From the NCBI RefSeq assembly GCF_001467585.1, contig NZ_LNXY01000027.1, positions 539,332 through 603,331 of the forward strand: DNA of 64,000 nucleotides, written 5' to 3'. Each line of letters opens with the position of its first letter. Position 1 is the first letter of the stretch. A model generated the notes under the pieces. That model saw only the letters and a program-made list of their open reading frames with translations. It was not told the origin of the DNA and searched no databases. Both the position numbers and the translations under genes were made by a program. Below are positions 26,409-35,433 of the stretch, piece by piece. The DNA comes from Legionella drozanskii LLAP-1. GTDB taxonomy: Bacteria > Pseudomonadota > Gammaproteobacteria > Legionellales > Legionellaceae.

Positions 26409-27266
26409 ATGGAAAACAAAGCAAAAACCTTCGTTCTTTTAGCGGCCCTGACAGCCTTGCTTCTTATTATTGGTAATTTGTTAGGAGGACACATCGGGCT
26501 GCTCATAGCGCTCGCTTTAGCTGTTTTTATGAACTTTAGCGCCTACTGGTATTCTGACCAAATCGTATTGCGCGCCTATCAAGCACAACCATTGGATGAA
26601 AGCCACCCTGTTTACAACATCATTGCTCAATTAACAAAAAAAGCACAAATTCCAATGCCCAAAGTCTATTATGTTGAAACACCTGTGCCGAATGCCTTTG
26701 CCACTGGTCGTAATCCCGAGCATGCGAGTATCGCAGTGACTACAGGTATCTTAAATCGTATGAATGAAGAAGAATTAGCTGGGGTGCTTGCTCATGAAAT
26801 GTCACATGTCATTCATCGAGACACCCTTATTAGTGCTGTGACAGCCACTCTTGCCGGAGCTATTAGTTCTTTAGCCAATATTTTCATGTGGACTTCAATA
26901 GGCCGCTCATCAGATTCAGACGATCGCGTTAATCCCATCGGTGCATTATTAATGACCATTCTTGGACCTATAGCAGCAGGACTGATTCAGATGGCTGTCT
27001 CACGCTCTTGTGAGTTTGATGCCGATGCCAGTGGTGCTAAACTGTGTGGGAACCCCTTGTGGTTAGCTAGTGCGTTAGCAAAACTCGAAGAAGCCAATCA
27101 GCAAGGCCAATTCCAAGCAGCAGATGAACACCCAAATACCGCCCATATGTTTATTGTTAATCCGTTAAGCGCAGAAAAATTGACCCAATTATTTTCTACT
27201 CACCCACCCACTGAAGAACGAATAAGACGTTTACAAGCGATGGCAAAAGAATCATGGGTAAGATGA
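26409..27266 (+). CDS. htpX: Membrane protease HtpX
   Basis: A zinc-dependent inner-membrane endopeptidase involved in membrane-protein quality control. Four hydrophobic segments are visible, with the active site [10 protein letters not shown] (HEXXH) at about residues 128-132 and a downstream glutamate ligand in [13 protein letters not shown]. Its 285 residues match the family. It is often heat-shock or Cpx regulated; no such site was identified here. Confidence 0.95.
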   Translation: MENKAKTFVLLAALTALLLIIGNLLGGHIGLLIALALAVFMNFSAYWYSDQIVLRAYQAQPLDESHPVYNIIAQLTKKAQIPMPKVYYVETPVPNAFATGRNPEHASIAVTTGILNRMNEEELAGVLAHEMSHVIHRDTLISAVTATLAGAISSLANIFMWTSIGRSSDSDDRVNPIGALLMTILGPIAAGLIQMAVSRSCEFDADASGAKLCGNPLWLASALAKLEEANQQGQFQAADEHPNTAHMFIVNPLSAEKLTQLFSTHPPTEERIRRLQAMAKESWVR

Positions 27267-27348
27267 GATAATGGAATAAATTGTAATCGCCCAGGTCAGC
27301 AAAAACTGAGCGCTTACAATAGAATTGCAAGTTCAACAGGAAGAAAAG

Positions 27349-28959
27349 ATGATTACTTTTTTAAGGCCGTTGCTTGGATTAATCCAAGGGGTAGCTGCTT
27401 ATTTTATAATCACAAAGGCTCATCTTTCTATAGCAGGTACTGTCTGCGCTCTTATTGTTTTCACCTTCCCTTTGCTCGCTTTGCAAATAAAATTACCTTC
27501 TAAAAAAACCCTTTTCCTGGGTCTGACGATTCTTATTTTAATGGGGCTCATTTACGGTTTTGCTGCCTATCATCTTATGGAAACGTTACAAACTTCGAGC
27601 GGTTTTCTTGCCTTTCTTTTAGCTGTCCAATGTGGTGTAAGTCTTTTTATCTTTTTTGTTTTTTATTGTGTGATTGTTGAAGAGGGAGATTTCCATTTTC
27701 CCTATTCCAGTTTATTTAGTGAATCTTGGCAAATACTTTTAAAACTATTTTTTGCGAAGCTACTTGTTTCTTTAACTTGGGGCTTATTTATTTTGGCAGC
27801 GAAGTTATTCGAATTGTTGAATATTACTATAATAAGTAACCTAGTTTTTAGTAAACCATTCACCTATATCTTGCCTCCTCTTTTCTTTGGTGTCGCAATG
27901 GCTATCTTGTATCATTTTGAAGATATTTTAACTAAATTACGCAATATTTTATTGGCTTTTTGTCAATTCCTTTATCCAATTTTCGTCGTCATTAGTTTAA
28001 GTTTCTTGTTAATCCTACCCTTTGCACACAAAGATTTCGCCGATTTTTGGCTAGTTATTGTCGGTTTAAGCATCATTAACATTCTCTTGTTTAATGGAAT
28101 TTTTCAAGCTAGCTCTACCCAGTCACCCTATCCACGCTGGTTTTCTATTGTCGTCTATGCATCATTTATTCTTATCACAATTTATAGTTTTTATATTTTG
28201 AAATTCCCCCTTCTTGAAATACAGAATTATGGTTTTAAACCGCAAGTTTTTCTATTATTTCTATTACTTGCATTTATTTTTGCCTACCACTTTTGGTATA
28301 GCTTAGCCATTTTCTTTAGTTCTAAACCTTGGCTATCTATGATAAAAAATGCGAATACGATTATGGCCTTTGTGATCGGATTAATTTATCTCATCTTAGC
28401 TTTGCCTTTGATTAATATTGGCAAGATTTCCTCAAAGTTACAGCTCTCGCGACTACTGAACAAACAAGATATCATTAATCCAAATAATCCTTTTAATTCA
28501 CAGGGTTATTTAGTGGGGGCAAACCTAAAAAACGCCAATCTCGAAGGCCGTGATTTACGTAATATCAATTTTTCAAATGCTAATTTACAAGGAGCCAATT
28601 TAGTCAAAGCTAATTTGCGAAATGCAGACTTATCTCAAGCAAATTTAATTGACGCCAATTTGAATTCAGCAAATTTACAATACGTCAATTTTAAGGAGGC
28701 AAATTTAACGCAAGCCAAATTAGCAAATACTAATTTAACCTTTAGTAAATTTGATAAGACAAATCTCATTATGACTAATTTCGCCGGAGCCAATCTACAA
28801 CATGCCTGGTTTAATCAAGTCGTCTTTCAAAACACCAATTTTACTAATGCTGACTTGCGTAATTCCTACGGTTTAACCCAAGAAGAATTAAACAATGCCT
28901 GCGGTGGAATGGTGACACTGCCGGAAAAATTATCCATCTCCCCTTGTCCCAGAGAATGA
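27349..28959 (+). CDS. Pentapeptide-repeat protein with multi-pass membrane domain
   Basis: About 536 residues. The first 370 contain about ten hydrophobic segments, then a pentapeptide-repeat region (about 390-500) of roughly twenty A(N/D)LXX units forms a right-handed quadrilateral helix, and a short tail follows. The frame opens at a TTG at 27325, but the ATG at 27349 has an AGGAAG ribosome site and is preferred. The fold suggests a protein-interaction surface held at the membrane; the function is unknown. Confidence 0.85.
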   Translation: MITFLRPLLGLIQGVAAYFIITKAHLSIAGTVCALIVFTFPLLALQIKLPSKKTLFLGLTILILMGLIYGFAAYHLMETLQTSSGFLAFLLAVQCGVSLFIFFVFYCVIVEEGDFHFPYSSLFSESWQILLKLFFAKLLVSLTWGLFILAAKLFELLNITIISNLVFSKPFTYILPPLFFGVAMAILYHFEDILTKLRNILLAFCQFLYPIFVVISLSFLLILPFAHKDFADFWLVIVGLSIINILLFNGIFQASSTQSPYPRWFSIVVYASFILITIYSFYILKFPLLEIQNYGFKPQVFLLFLLLAFIFAYHFWYSLAIFFSSKPWLSMIKNANTIMAFVIGLIYLILALPLINIGKISSKLQLSRLLNKQDIINPNNPFNSQGYLVGANLKNANLEGRDLRNINFSNANLQGANLVKANLRNADLSQANLIDANLNSANLQYVNFKEANLTQAKLANTNLTFSKFDKTNLIMTNFAGANLQHAWFNQVVFQNTNFTNADLRNSYGLTQEELNNACGGMVTLPEKLSISPCPRE

Positions 28960-29064
28960 TTAATCAGCCTAGGAAAAATATTAAGTGTATAGAGGTTGAT
29001 AACTTGCGTTGAAACACCATTCTAAGGATAATTCATTTTTTGTAGCTAGCTTACCGGGTAAAAT

Positions 29065-29487
29065 ATGGGATATATAAGCCAATTTATTACTAATCATTGG
29101 GGACTTTGGCTCGCCTTAGTCGTGATTTTATTGTTAATTTTCATCAATGAACTTCTCTCTCGTAAAAAAAGAGCAAAAGAAATATCTCCTCAAACAGCAG
29201 TCAATTTAATCAACCATGAAAATGCTGTGGTAGTCGATTTACGTGAGGTAGATGCTTTCCGTAATGGCCATATCATTGATGCAGTACGCGCTACTCCCGA
29301 TGATTTTTCTCAACAACGCATGGATAAGTATAAAGCGAAAACGCTAATATTAGTTTGTGCTCGCGGTTTGCAATCTGCGCAACTCGCAGCTAAATTACAA
29401 ACAGAGGGTTTTTCAAAATTCATGGTTTTAGCCGGCGGAATAGCCGCTTGGCAAACTGCTGAATTACCCTTAGTAAAAGGAAAATAG
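29065..29487 (+). CDS. Membrane-anchored rhodanese-domain protein
   Basis: A 140-residue protein with one N-terminal membrane segment (about 13-30) and a rhodanese domain with active-site loop CARGLQS and the usual VVDLREVDAF and GGIAAWQ motifs. The yibN-grxC-secB-gpsA order matches the E. coli yibN-grxC-secB-gpsA cluster, so it is the YibN equivalent. It ends 3 nt before grxC. Confidence 0.92.
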   Translation: MGYISQFITNHWGLWLALVVILLLIFINELLSRKKRAKEISPQTAVNLINHENAVVVDLREVDAFRNGHIIDAVRATPDDFSQQRMDKYKAKTLILVCARGLQSAQLAAKLQTEGFSKFMVLAGGIAAWQTAELPLVKGK

Positions 29488-29490
29488 AAT

Positions 29491-29745
29491 ATGGCCACAG
29501 TAATTATGTACAGTACTGGTTATTGTCCTTATTGCCACTCAGCTAAAGCGCTGCTGGAAAAAAAAGGCGTACAGTATACTGATATTCGTGTCGATGAAGA
29601 GCCTAGTAAACGCGATGAAATGATAGCCAAAAGTGGAAGACATACCGTGCCACAAATATTCATAAACGACCAACACATTGGCGGTTGTGATGATATGTAC
29701 GCCCTAGAAAGTAAAGGGCTATTAGATGAACTTTTACAAAAATAG
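29491..29745 (+). CDS. grxC: Glutaredoxin 3
   Basis: An 84-residue dithiol glutaredoxin using glutathione to reduce protein disulfides. The redox site CPYC is at residues 12-15, with the cis-proline loop TVPQIF and glutathione-site GGCDD. It starts 3 nt after the rhodanese and ends 8 nt before secB, forming a tight operon. Confidence 0.97.
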   Translation: MATVIMYSTGYCPYCHSAKALLEKKGVQYTDIRVDEEPSKRDEMIAKSGRHTVPQIFINDQHIGGCDDMYALESKGLLDELLQK

Positions 29746-29753
29746 GAAAAAAA

Positions 29754-30239
29754 ATGTCAGAACAAGTCAATGCTCCTCAACAAGATGAAGCGCAATTTAT
29801 GATCCAACGCATTTATGTTAAAGATTCTTCTTTTGAGACTCCAAATACTCCTGCGGTTTTCCAACAACAATGGGAACCTGAATTATCTTTAGATTTAAAC
29901 ACTCAACATGTTGAGTTAGAAAAGGGTGTATATGAAGTAGTTTTAACGGTCACTGCTACAGTAAAAAACCAAAATGCCGTCGCATTTTTAGCCGAAGTCA
30001 AACAAGCTGGTATTTTTACTATTCAAGGCGCTCCATCTGAACAACTCGATCATTTACTAGGCAGTTTCTGCCCCAGCATTCTTTTCCCTTATGCGCGCGA
30101 AACGGTTACTGCTCAGGTTATTCGTGGTAGCTTCCCACAATTAGTGCTAGCTCCGATTAACTTTGATGCGCTCTACATGCAGCAACTTGAAGAGAAACAA
30201 AAAGGTAAGCAAGTAGAGACAGAATCAACAACACACTAA
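29754..30239 (+). CDS. secB: Protein-export chaperone SecB
   Basis: A 161-residue tetrameric export chaperone handing unfolded preproteins to SecA. The conserved FMIQRIYVKDSSFETPNTP start, the QAGIF and CPSILFPYARE motifs and the C-terminal APINFDALY are present. It lies in grxC-secB-gpsA order as in E. coli. Confidence 0.97.
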   Translation: MSEQVNAPQQDEAQFMIQRIYVKDSSFETPNTPAVFQQQWEPELSLDLNTQHVELEKGVYEVVLTVTATVKNQNAVAFLAEVKQAGIFTIQGAPSEQLDHLLGSFCPSILFPYARETVTAQVIRGSFPQLVLAPINFDALYMQQLEEKQKGKQVETESTTH

Positions 30240-30345
30240 ACCACGAAGCTCTAACTCGAGGAGTGTAATGTTTTCACGAATGGCTGTTTTTGCTCGAAAG
30301 TGAGTCAGATATGGCCATTCCTAGGTGGGGCTGAGTACTTAAACC

Positions 30346-31335
30346 ATGAAAAAATCAACGGTTGCCATACTTGGTGCCGGCTCTTGGGGCACTGCTGTTG
30401 CTATCCATTTAGCTAAAAATGGTAGTCAAGTTATGCTATGGGCACACAATCCCCAGCATGTTGAAGAAATGATTAAACTACGTTCTAATCAACGTTATCT
30501 ACCCTCTATTCCTTTTCCAGATTTACTTGTCCCAACGAATGAACTCAAGCAATGCTTCACTGAAGCCACGGAGACAATTATCGCAGTACCCTCTCATGCT
30601 TTTGCGAGTTTGTTGCGACAATTAGATAAACCCAAACACGGCATTGCCTGGCTCACAAAGGGAGTCGACCCAGATAGTCATCGCTTGCTTAGTCACTTGG
30701 TCGCAGAACAATGGGGAGAAACCTTCCCTTTGGCGGTCATTTCTGGCCCTTCTTTTGCCCAAGAAGTAGCTAACTTTTTACCCACTGCACTCACCTTGGC
30801 TTCAAATAATCCTATCTATCAAAAAACAATAAGAACGTTGCTGCATCATGACAATATTCGTGTTTATTTGAGTAATGATGTTATAGGTGTGCAATTATGC
30901 GGGGCAGTAAAAAATGTATTAGCCATTGCCTGTGGTATTAGTGACGGTTTAGGCTATGGGGCCAATGCAAAAGCGGCTTTAATCACCCGAGGCATAGCTG
31001 AAATGAGGCGTTTGGGTACTAAAATGGGAGCACGCGAAGAAACATTTATGGGTTTGGCTGGTCTTGGCGATCTAGTACTCACCTGCACCGACAATCAATC
31101 TCGTAACCGACGATTTGGTATCCAGCTAGGCCAAGGCACGAATCTAATCGATGCAGAGAAACAAATCGGGCAAGTTGTAGAAGGCAAACATAATGCGGCA
31201 CAAATATGTCATTTAGCAGAGCAATTTGCAGTTGAAATGCCTATTTGCTCGCAAGTTAACAGTCTTTTACAAGGAAAAATTACTCCTCAACAAGCAGTGA
31301 CTAATTTGATGAGTCGCTCCCCAAGAGAAGAATAA
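30346..31335 (+). CDS. gpsA: Glycerol-3-phosphate dehydrogenase [NAD(P)+]
   Basis: Makes sn-glycerol 3-phosphate for phospholipids from dihydroxyacetone phosphate. The dinucleotide-binding GAGSWGTA is at the N-terminus. The catalytic Lys region GAVKNVLAIACG and GLAGLGDLVLTC are clear, and 329 residues is usual. It is the last gene of the yibN-type cluster, 106 nt after secB. Confidence 0.97.
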   Translation: MKKSTVAILGAGSWGTAVAIHLAKNGSQVMLWAHNPQHVEEMIKLRSNQRYLPSIPFPDLLVPTNELKQCFTEATETIIAVPSHAFASLLRQLDKPKHGIAWLTKGVDPDSHRLLSHLVAEQWGETFPLAVISGPSFAQEVANFLPTALTLASNNPIYQKTIRTLLHHDNIRVYLSNDVIGVQLCGAVKNVLAIACGISDGLGYGANAKAALITRGIAEMRRLGTKMGAREETFMGLAGLGDLVLTCTDNQSRNRRFGIQLGQGTNLIDAEKQIGQVVEGKHNAAQICHLAEQFAVEMPICSQVNSLLQGKITPQQAVTNLMSRSPREE

Positions 31336-31463
31336 AATTTCACCTCACTCGCTTGCGCTAGACTTCGACGAAAAAAATCAGGAGAGAGCCAACTAAGCCG
31401 TCAAGGAATGAGATTTTCAATATTGCTCTTTCTGAAATAAAATATCACAATAACAACAGTATC

Positions 31464-32195
31464 TCATTCTCCACACCCCCAAGCAGCACCACACCCCCGA
31501 TCAAACTGCTGTAAATCTAAGCTATCTAAACGCTCAGAATCTTTTGCGGCTGCATATTGGACACGGATAGGATCTTTATACATTGACTTCCCAATCGCCT
31601 GCTCAAGCGTCTCTAGTCGCGTTATAGACTGCTCATCAAGGTAAGTTAATTCGATTGTTTGGGTGTGAATGCAGGGACTACATTCTAAACTTTGGTGAGG
31701 AAGAGGTTTAAACCCGGTTCTTTTGATTAACTCAGCAAATTCCTGATTATTCATTAGCCAAAGCGGGTGCCAAATTGTTCTGCCTTGATATAACTCCTCC
31801 TCTTTCTCAAACTCTTGCAAATTGGCATAACGACGAGAATCACATCTGCGCTTGCCGGATACGATGAGCGCTTCACAAGAAGGATCAGATTCATCCAAAA
31901 AATTTAGTATAGTTAGCCCTTTCAAAAAACTAGCACACCATTGAAACTTATGACTAGGAAACTGTTTACGATCCTTAACCATTTCAGAAAAACTTGCTTG
32001 AGCATCCAGTAAATGAACCTTTACCCCCTGACTACTTGCATAATCAGAACAAGCCAACACTCGTTCAGGCCAGGAAGTGGCTGCCCAACCAGTATTAACG
32101 CATACAAAATGAAGCTCAGCCAAATCTCTTTCAACCAAAGCCTGCATAACAGCTAAAGAATGATTACCGAAATTACCAATAATGAAGTGTGGCAT
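31464..32195 (-). CDS. PAPS reductase-like (adenine nucleotide alpha-hydrolase fold) protein
   Basis: A 243-residue protein related to phosphoadenosine phosphosulfate reductases and PP-loop enzymes. The usual SGGxDS pyrophosphate loop is degenerate, reading GNFGNHSLAVM at residues 7-17, so nucleotide binding may be altered. Cysteines form an arrangement that could hold an iron-sulfur centre or zinc: WCAS (about 87), CSPC (about 172-175) and a C-terminal CGAAWGCGE. No sulfate-assimilation genes are nearby; it stands alone between gpsA and the tRNA-Leu. The function is unknown. Confidence 0.75.
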   Translation of the reverse strand: MPHFIIGNFGNHSLAVMQALVERDLAELHFVCVNTGWAATSWPERVLACSDYASSQGVKVHLLDAQASFSEMVKDRKQFPSHKFQWCASFLKGLTILNFLDESDPSCEALIVSGKRRCDSRRYANLQEFEKEEELYQGRTIWHPLWLMNNQEFAELIKRTGFKPLPHQSLECSPCIHTQTIELTYLDEQSITRLETLEQAIGKSMYKDPIRVQYAAAKDSERLDSLDLQQFDRGCGAAWGCGE

Positions 32196-32354
32196 GGATT
32201 AATTATAAAAACAGGGAAGGCAGTATTATACTCGAATAATTACCCTTTATGAGACTTCATTGCAAAGCAATATTTAAATTAGCGCCCAAGCTGAAATAAA
32301 AGGGGTAGTGAGTTAATGTGATTAGGTTGTAATTTGATACTTGCGAACAATTAA

Positions 32355-32443
32355 TGGTGCCCAGGGCCGGAATCGAACCGGCACGGGATTTAACTCCCGA
32401 GGGATTTTAAGTCCCTTGCGTCTACCTGTTTCGCCACCTGGGC
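32355..32443 (-). tRNA. tRNA-Leu (anticodon UAA)
   Basis: The reverse complement folds as a class II tRNA with a long variable arm. It has acceptor arm GCCCAGG/CCTGGGC, anticodon TAA in CTTAAAA, GGTTCGATTCC T-arm and an encoded CCA. It is the last of the Gly-Cys-Leu set downstream of pgsA. Confidence 0.96.
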
Positions 32444-32449
32444 AAATCT

Positions 32450-32523
32450 TGGAGGCTGAGGCCGGAATCGAACCGGCGTACACGGCTTTGCAGGCCGCTG
32501 CATAACCACTCTGCCACACAGCC
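32450..32523 (-). tRNA. tRNA-Cys (anticodon GCA)
   Basis: On the minus strand a standard cloverleaf begins GGCTGTGTGGC, with anticodon loop CTGCAAA (GCA) and an encoded CCA. Only 6 nt separate it from tRNA-Leu, so both are processed from one transcript. Confidence 0.96.
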
Positions 32524-32663
32524 AAACTATAAGACTAGCAGTTCAGTTTTCCCGAACCGTCGTAAATCACTCAATCTACACTCGACGCGCCTGTTTTAGG
32601 GGGTCGATAATTGATTTGAGCTACTACTAGGAATTCTATGGGCCTAGCCTATAGTAACTCGCT

Positions 32664-32688
32664 AAAAAAAAAGCGACTGTCGTCGCTT
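32664..32688 (-). terminator. Terminator after tRNA-Gly
   Basis: Seven-base stem AAGCGAC/GTCGCTT with a TGTC loop (32671-32688), preceded on the plus strand by a run of nine A. On the minus strand this is a stem followed by a U-tract just past tRNA-Gly. It would separate tRNA-Gly from the downstream tRNA-Cys and tRNA-Leu. Confidence 0.8.
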
Positions 32689-32693
32689 TAATT

Positions 32694-32769
<76 letters not shown>

Positions 32770-32832
32770 GTCTCTACGGGGTGCAATTCTACCGAAATTT
32801 AAACTGCTGTCAACAAATAAAAATTAAAAAAA

Positions 32833-33408
32833 TTAACTTATCGCATGCCCTTTTTTCATCAACTGTGGCCAAGCAATACTAAGGTAAATAATCATTGACC
32901 AAATCGTTAAAATCGCTGCCACGTAAAGCATAATAAACCCAAAAACACCCCACCAAGACTCTGAAGGTGAGAAAGCGATGAGTAAAAAAAGCGCTGACAT
33001 CTGCAATGTTGTTTTTATCTTGCCAATATAGCTGACTGTAACACTTGCACGGCTTCCAATTTCTGCCATCCATTCTCGCAAAGCCGAAATAACAATTTCA
33101 CGCCCTACAATGACAATTGCTGGAATAGTAATGTATTCCACATTCTTCGCGCCAACCAAAAGGAGTAAGCTACAGGCTACTAATAACTTATCCGCTACAG
33201 GGTCTAAAAAAGCACCAAAAAGCGACATTTGCTCCAGTTTACGGGCTAAATAACCATCTAACCAATCAGTAAAACTAGCCAAAGCAAAAATAGCAGCAGC
33301 GAAACCATGCGCCCAAGAAAATGGGAGATAAAAAACAATAATAAAAATAGGTATTAATGCGATACGCATCAAAGTCAATAAATTGGGTAAATTGGTTATC
33401 TTAGTCAC
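32833..33408 (-). CDS. pgsA: CDP-diacylglycerol-glycerol-3-phosphate 3-phosphatidyltransferase
   Basis: Makes phosphatidylglycerophosphate from CDP-diacylglycerol, committing lipid to phosphatidylglycerol and cardiolipin, at the inner membrane. The CDP-alcohol phosphotransferase signature is complete (DWLDGYLARKLEQMS, then GAFLDPVADK), with several membrane segments. Its 191 residues are normal. It starts 11 nt after the HAD gene and precedes the tRNA-Gly gene by 63 nt. Confidence 0.96.
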   Translation of the reverse strand: MTKITNLPNLLTLMRIALIPIFIIVFYLPFSWAHGFAAAIFALASFTDWLDGYLARKLEQMSLFGAFLDPVADKLLVACSLLLLVGAKNVEYITIPAIVIVGREIVISALREWMAEIGSRASVTVSYIGKIKTTLQMSALFLLIAFSPSESWWGVFGFIMLYVAAILTIWSMIIYLSIAWPQLMKKGHAIS

Positions 33409-33419
33409 TAAAATCCCCT

Positions 33420-34073
33420 TTAATCCAATTGTAAATACTTAGCAAGTTGCTGATAGTCATCAAAAACGGCCAAAGCACCTGCATTAAGGAGTGCAGCTTC
33501 TTGTTGATGATAAAAGTCCACCCCAATTGCATCCACAGCAATGCTTTTTGCCATTTCGATATCGCTCACTGAATCACCCACCATTAAAGTCTCTTTTGCG
33601 TTCACTCCATAAGTGTCCATAATTTCCTCCAGCATTTGTGGACAAGGCTTTGCAGGAGTCTGACCAGCGGAACGAGTCACCTTGAACAATTGATCTAATC
33701 CACTTGCTTGCAAAACTCGTTGTAAGGATTGATGCCCTTTATTGGTGGCAATTCCTATATCGATACCTGCGTGCTGCAAACGCTCAGCAATTTCTCGTGC
33801 GCCTGGAATCAAATAGACTTCAGTTGTTCGGGAAACTAAAGATTGATGTACCGCCAGCAAAAGCTGCTCTTGTTGTTCTTCATTCAAGTGTGGGAATGAT
33901 TTTTTCAAAGCGAGAACCAAGCCAAGCCCTACCGACTGACGAGCTAGCTGTTCATCTAATTCACCAAATTGTAACCGTTTAGCTTCGGTGGATACACTAT
34001 TTAAAATTTGTCCTAGGATATCGCCTAAGGTCCCTTCCCAATCAAATACCACCAAACGATATGGTTTACCCAT
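33420..34073 (-). CDS. HAD-superfamily hydrolase, phosphoglycolate phosphatase-like
   Basis: A 217-residue haloacid dehalogenase-like phosphatase. Motif I, normally DxDGT, reads FDWEGTL here, so the second aspartate (general acid/base) is glutamate (codon GAA). ATNKG (motif II), KPCPQM with motif III lysine, and GDSVSDIEMA (motif IV) are intact. The D-to-E change may slow or redirect catalysis, or be normal in this lineage. It overlaps rluC by 8 nt, a common gammaproteobacterial pairing. Confidence 0.88.
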   Translation of the reverse strand: MGKPYRLVVFDWEGTLGDILGQILNSVSTEAKRLQFGELDEQLARQSVGLGLVLALKKSFPHLNEEQQEQLLLAVHQSLVSRTTEVYLIPGAREIAERLQHAGIDIGIATNKGHQSLQRVLQASGLDQLFKVTRSAGQTPAKPCPQMLEEIMDTYGVNAKETLMVGDSVSDIEMAKSIAVDAIGVDFYHQQEAALLNAGALAVFDDYQQLAKYLQLD

Positions 34074-35007
34074 GAGTCAACAAACTCCTTGCACGTAATC
34101 TTTTCAGTGTTTCGGCAAACCGTTCGTCTAAGTTTGCTTCGAACAGATAATTTTTTCCGTTCAGGTTAAATTGAATTGCCCTAGCATGCAAATATAGTCG
34201 CGATTTTGCTTCCAAACCTTCGATTGGCTCCGGTTTTCCATATTTTTCATCACCTACAATCGCATGGCCTAAATGGGCACTATGCACTCTGATTTGATGG
34301 GTACGCCCCGTTTTAGGTGATGCCTCGACCCAACAGGCCTGCTGGTAATTTTCGAGTAGCTTAAAGCGTGTCTGCGATGATTTACCCTCTTCATTCACTA
34401 CAACAATACGCTCACCTGACTTAAGAATGTTTTTTTCGAGTGCAGCATCAACCACAATAGTTTTTTTGCCCAGCCATGGATGATGCAATAATGCCCAATA
34501 CATTTTATTGACTTCTCGAGCCTCTAACAAGGCTTGAATCGCACGTAACATACTGCGCTTTTTTGCCAGCAATAAACAACCTGAAGTTTCTTTATCCAAA
34601 CGATGAACAAGCTCAATATAGGACAAATCATCGCGGGTTTTACGAACCGCTTCAATGACCCCTAAACTCAAACCACTACCTCCATGGACTGCAATTCCAG
34701 CAGGTTTATTGATCACTAATAGACTAGAGTCCTCAAAAATAACACTATCTCGCAGACGCTGCTCCAATTTTGCACCCACATGAATCTCTTTTTCTTGAGC
34801 GGTGCGTACCGGTGGTATGCGTACACAATCCCCTTTAACTAATCGTGAAGAGACTTGTGCTCTTTTTTTATTAATACGTACCTCGCCTGCGCGTATTATG
34901 CGATAAATATGGCTTTTAGGGACACCTTTCAAAATTCGCATCAAGTAATTATCAAGGCGTTGCCCTTCTTCTTCGGCACTGATTTCAGTGTAACGTACGT
35001 CACTCAT
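34066..35007 (-). CDS. rluC: 23S rRNA pseudouridine synthase RluC
   Basis: Isomerises uridines 955/2504/2580 (E. coli numbering) of 23S rRNA. An N-terminal S4 RNA-binding domain (about 15-75; RLDNYLMRILKGVPKSHIYRIIRAG) precedes the synthase domain with the catalytic aspartate in HRLDKETSG. Length 313 matches. The HAD gene follows with overlap. It is divergent from rne, as in E. coli. RluD-type specificity cannot be entirely excluded, but the rne neighbour favours RluC. Confidence 0.93.
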   Translation of the reverse strand: MSDVRYTEISAEEEGQRLDNYLMRILKGVPKSHIYRIIRAGEVRINKKRAQVSSRLVKGDCVRIPPVRTAQEKEIHVGAKLEQRLRDSVIFEDSSLLVINKPAGIAVHGGSGLSLGVIEAVRKTRDDLSYIELVHRLDKETSGCLLLAKKRSMLRAIQALLEAREVNKMYWALLHHPWLGKKTIVVDAALEKNILKSGERIVVVNEEGKSSQTRFKLLENYQQACWVEASPKTGRTHQIRVHSAHLGHAIVGDEKYGKPEPIEGLEAKSRLYLHARAIQFNLNGKNYLFEANLDERFAETLKRLRARSLLTHG

Positions 35008-35055
35008 TGTACAAACCTATTTGCTGTAGCTGTTTTTTTTTGTTACTATTCAGAA

Positions 35056-35077
35056 TCGTGTGAAAATTATCACACGA
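35056..35077. promoter_or_regulatory. CRP/FNR-family-like dyad TGTGA-N6-TCACA
   Basis: A perfect 8-bp-arm dyad, TCGTGTGA and TCACACGA, separated by AAATTA. The central TGTGA-N6-TCACA equals the E. coli CRP half-site consensus in both halves. It is 49 nt upstream of the rluC start and far upstream of rne. It could also form an RNA hairpin; no T-tract follows. Confidence 0.5.
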
Positions 35078-35254
35078 CCGAATTATAACGCATAAACAAA
35101 GAAAAAGTTTATCGGTCGAAAGCAATTCGACCAAATGTTGGGGTTCTGTTATTTGCTCGCTAGCATGAGCTTTAAATAAGAGATTTTCAAGCACTGGAAC
35201 CTAGTATTTCTCCTAGCGTTACAGTTCTTTCGATGAAAAGCGCTTATTTGAGGC

Positions 35255-35260
35255 TATAAT
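35255..35260 (+). promoter_or_regulatory. Candidate rne promoter -10 box
   Basis: A perfect TATAAT on the rne strand, preceded by GGC. The -35 position at 17 nt reads GATGAA, which is weak. If used, the rne leader would be about 525 nt long. Confidence 0.4.
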
Positions 35261-35433
35261 TTAGTAGAGTAGAAAACAAACCAAACGCGCTTCCCCTTAA
35301 GTGTATGATATAAGGAAGCAACCCAATACCAGAGCTAAATTGAAAACGAATATATCAGATACCCACGCATGTCAGACATGCCTTACATCAGTCACCACTT
35401 ATTTTGCAGATTTTAGGCAAGAGGGGGTTTCAT

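Noticed and set aside
35000..35194. Minus-strand 64-codon frame overlapping the start of rluC
   Set aside because: It runs through the divergent control region including the CRP-like dyad, has no ribosome site and no protein-like composition.
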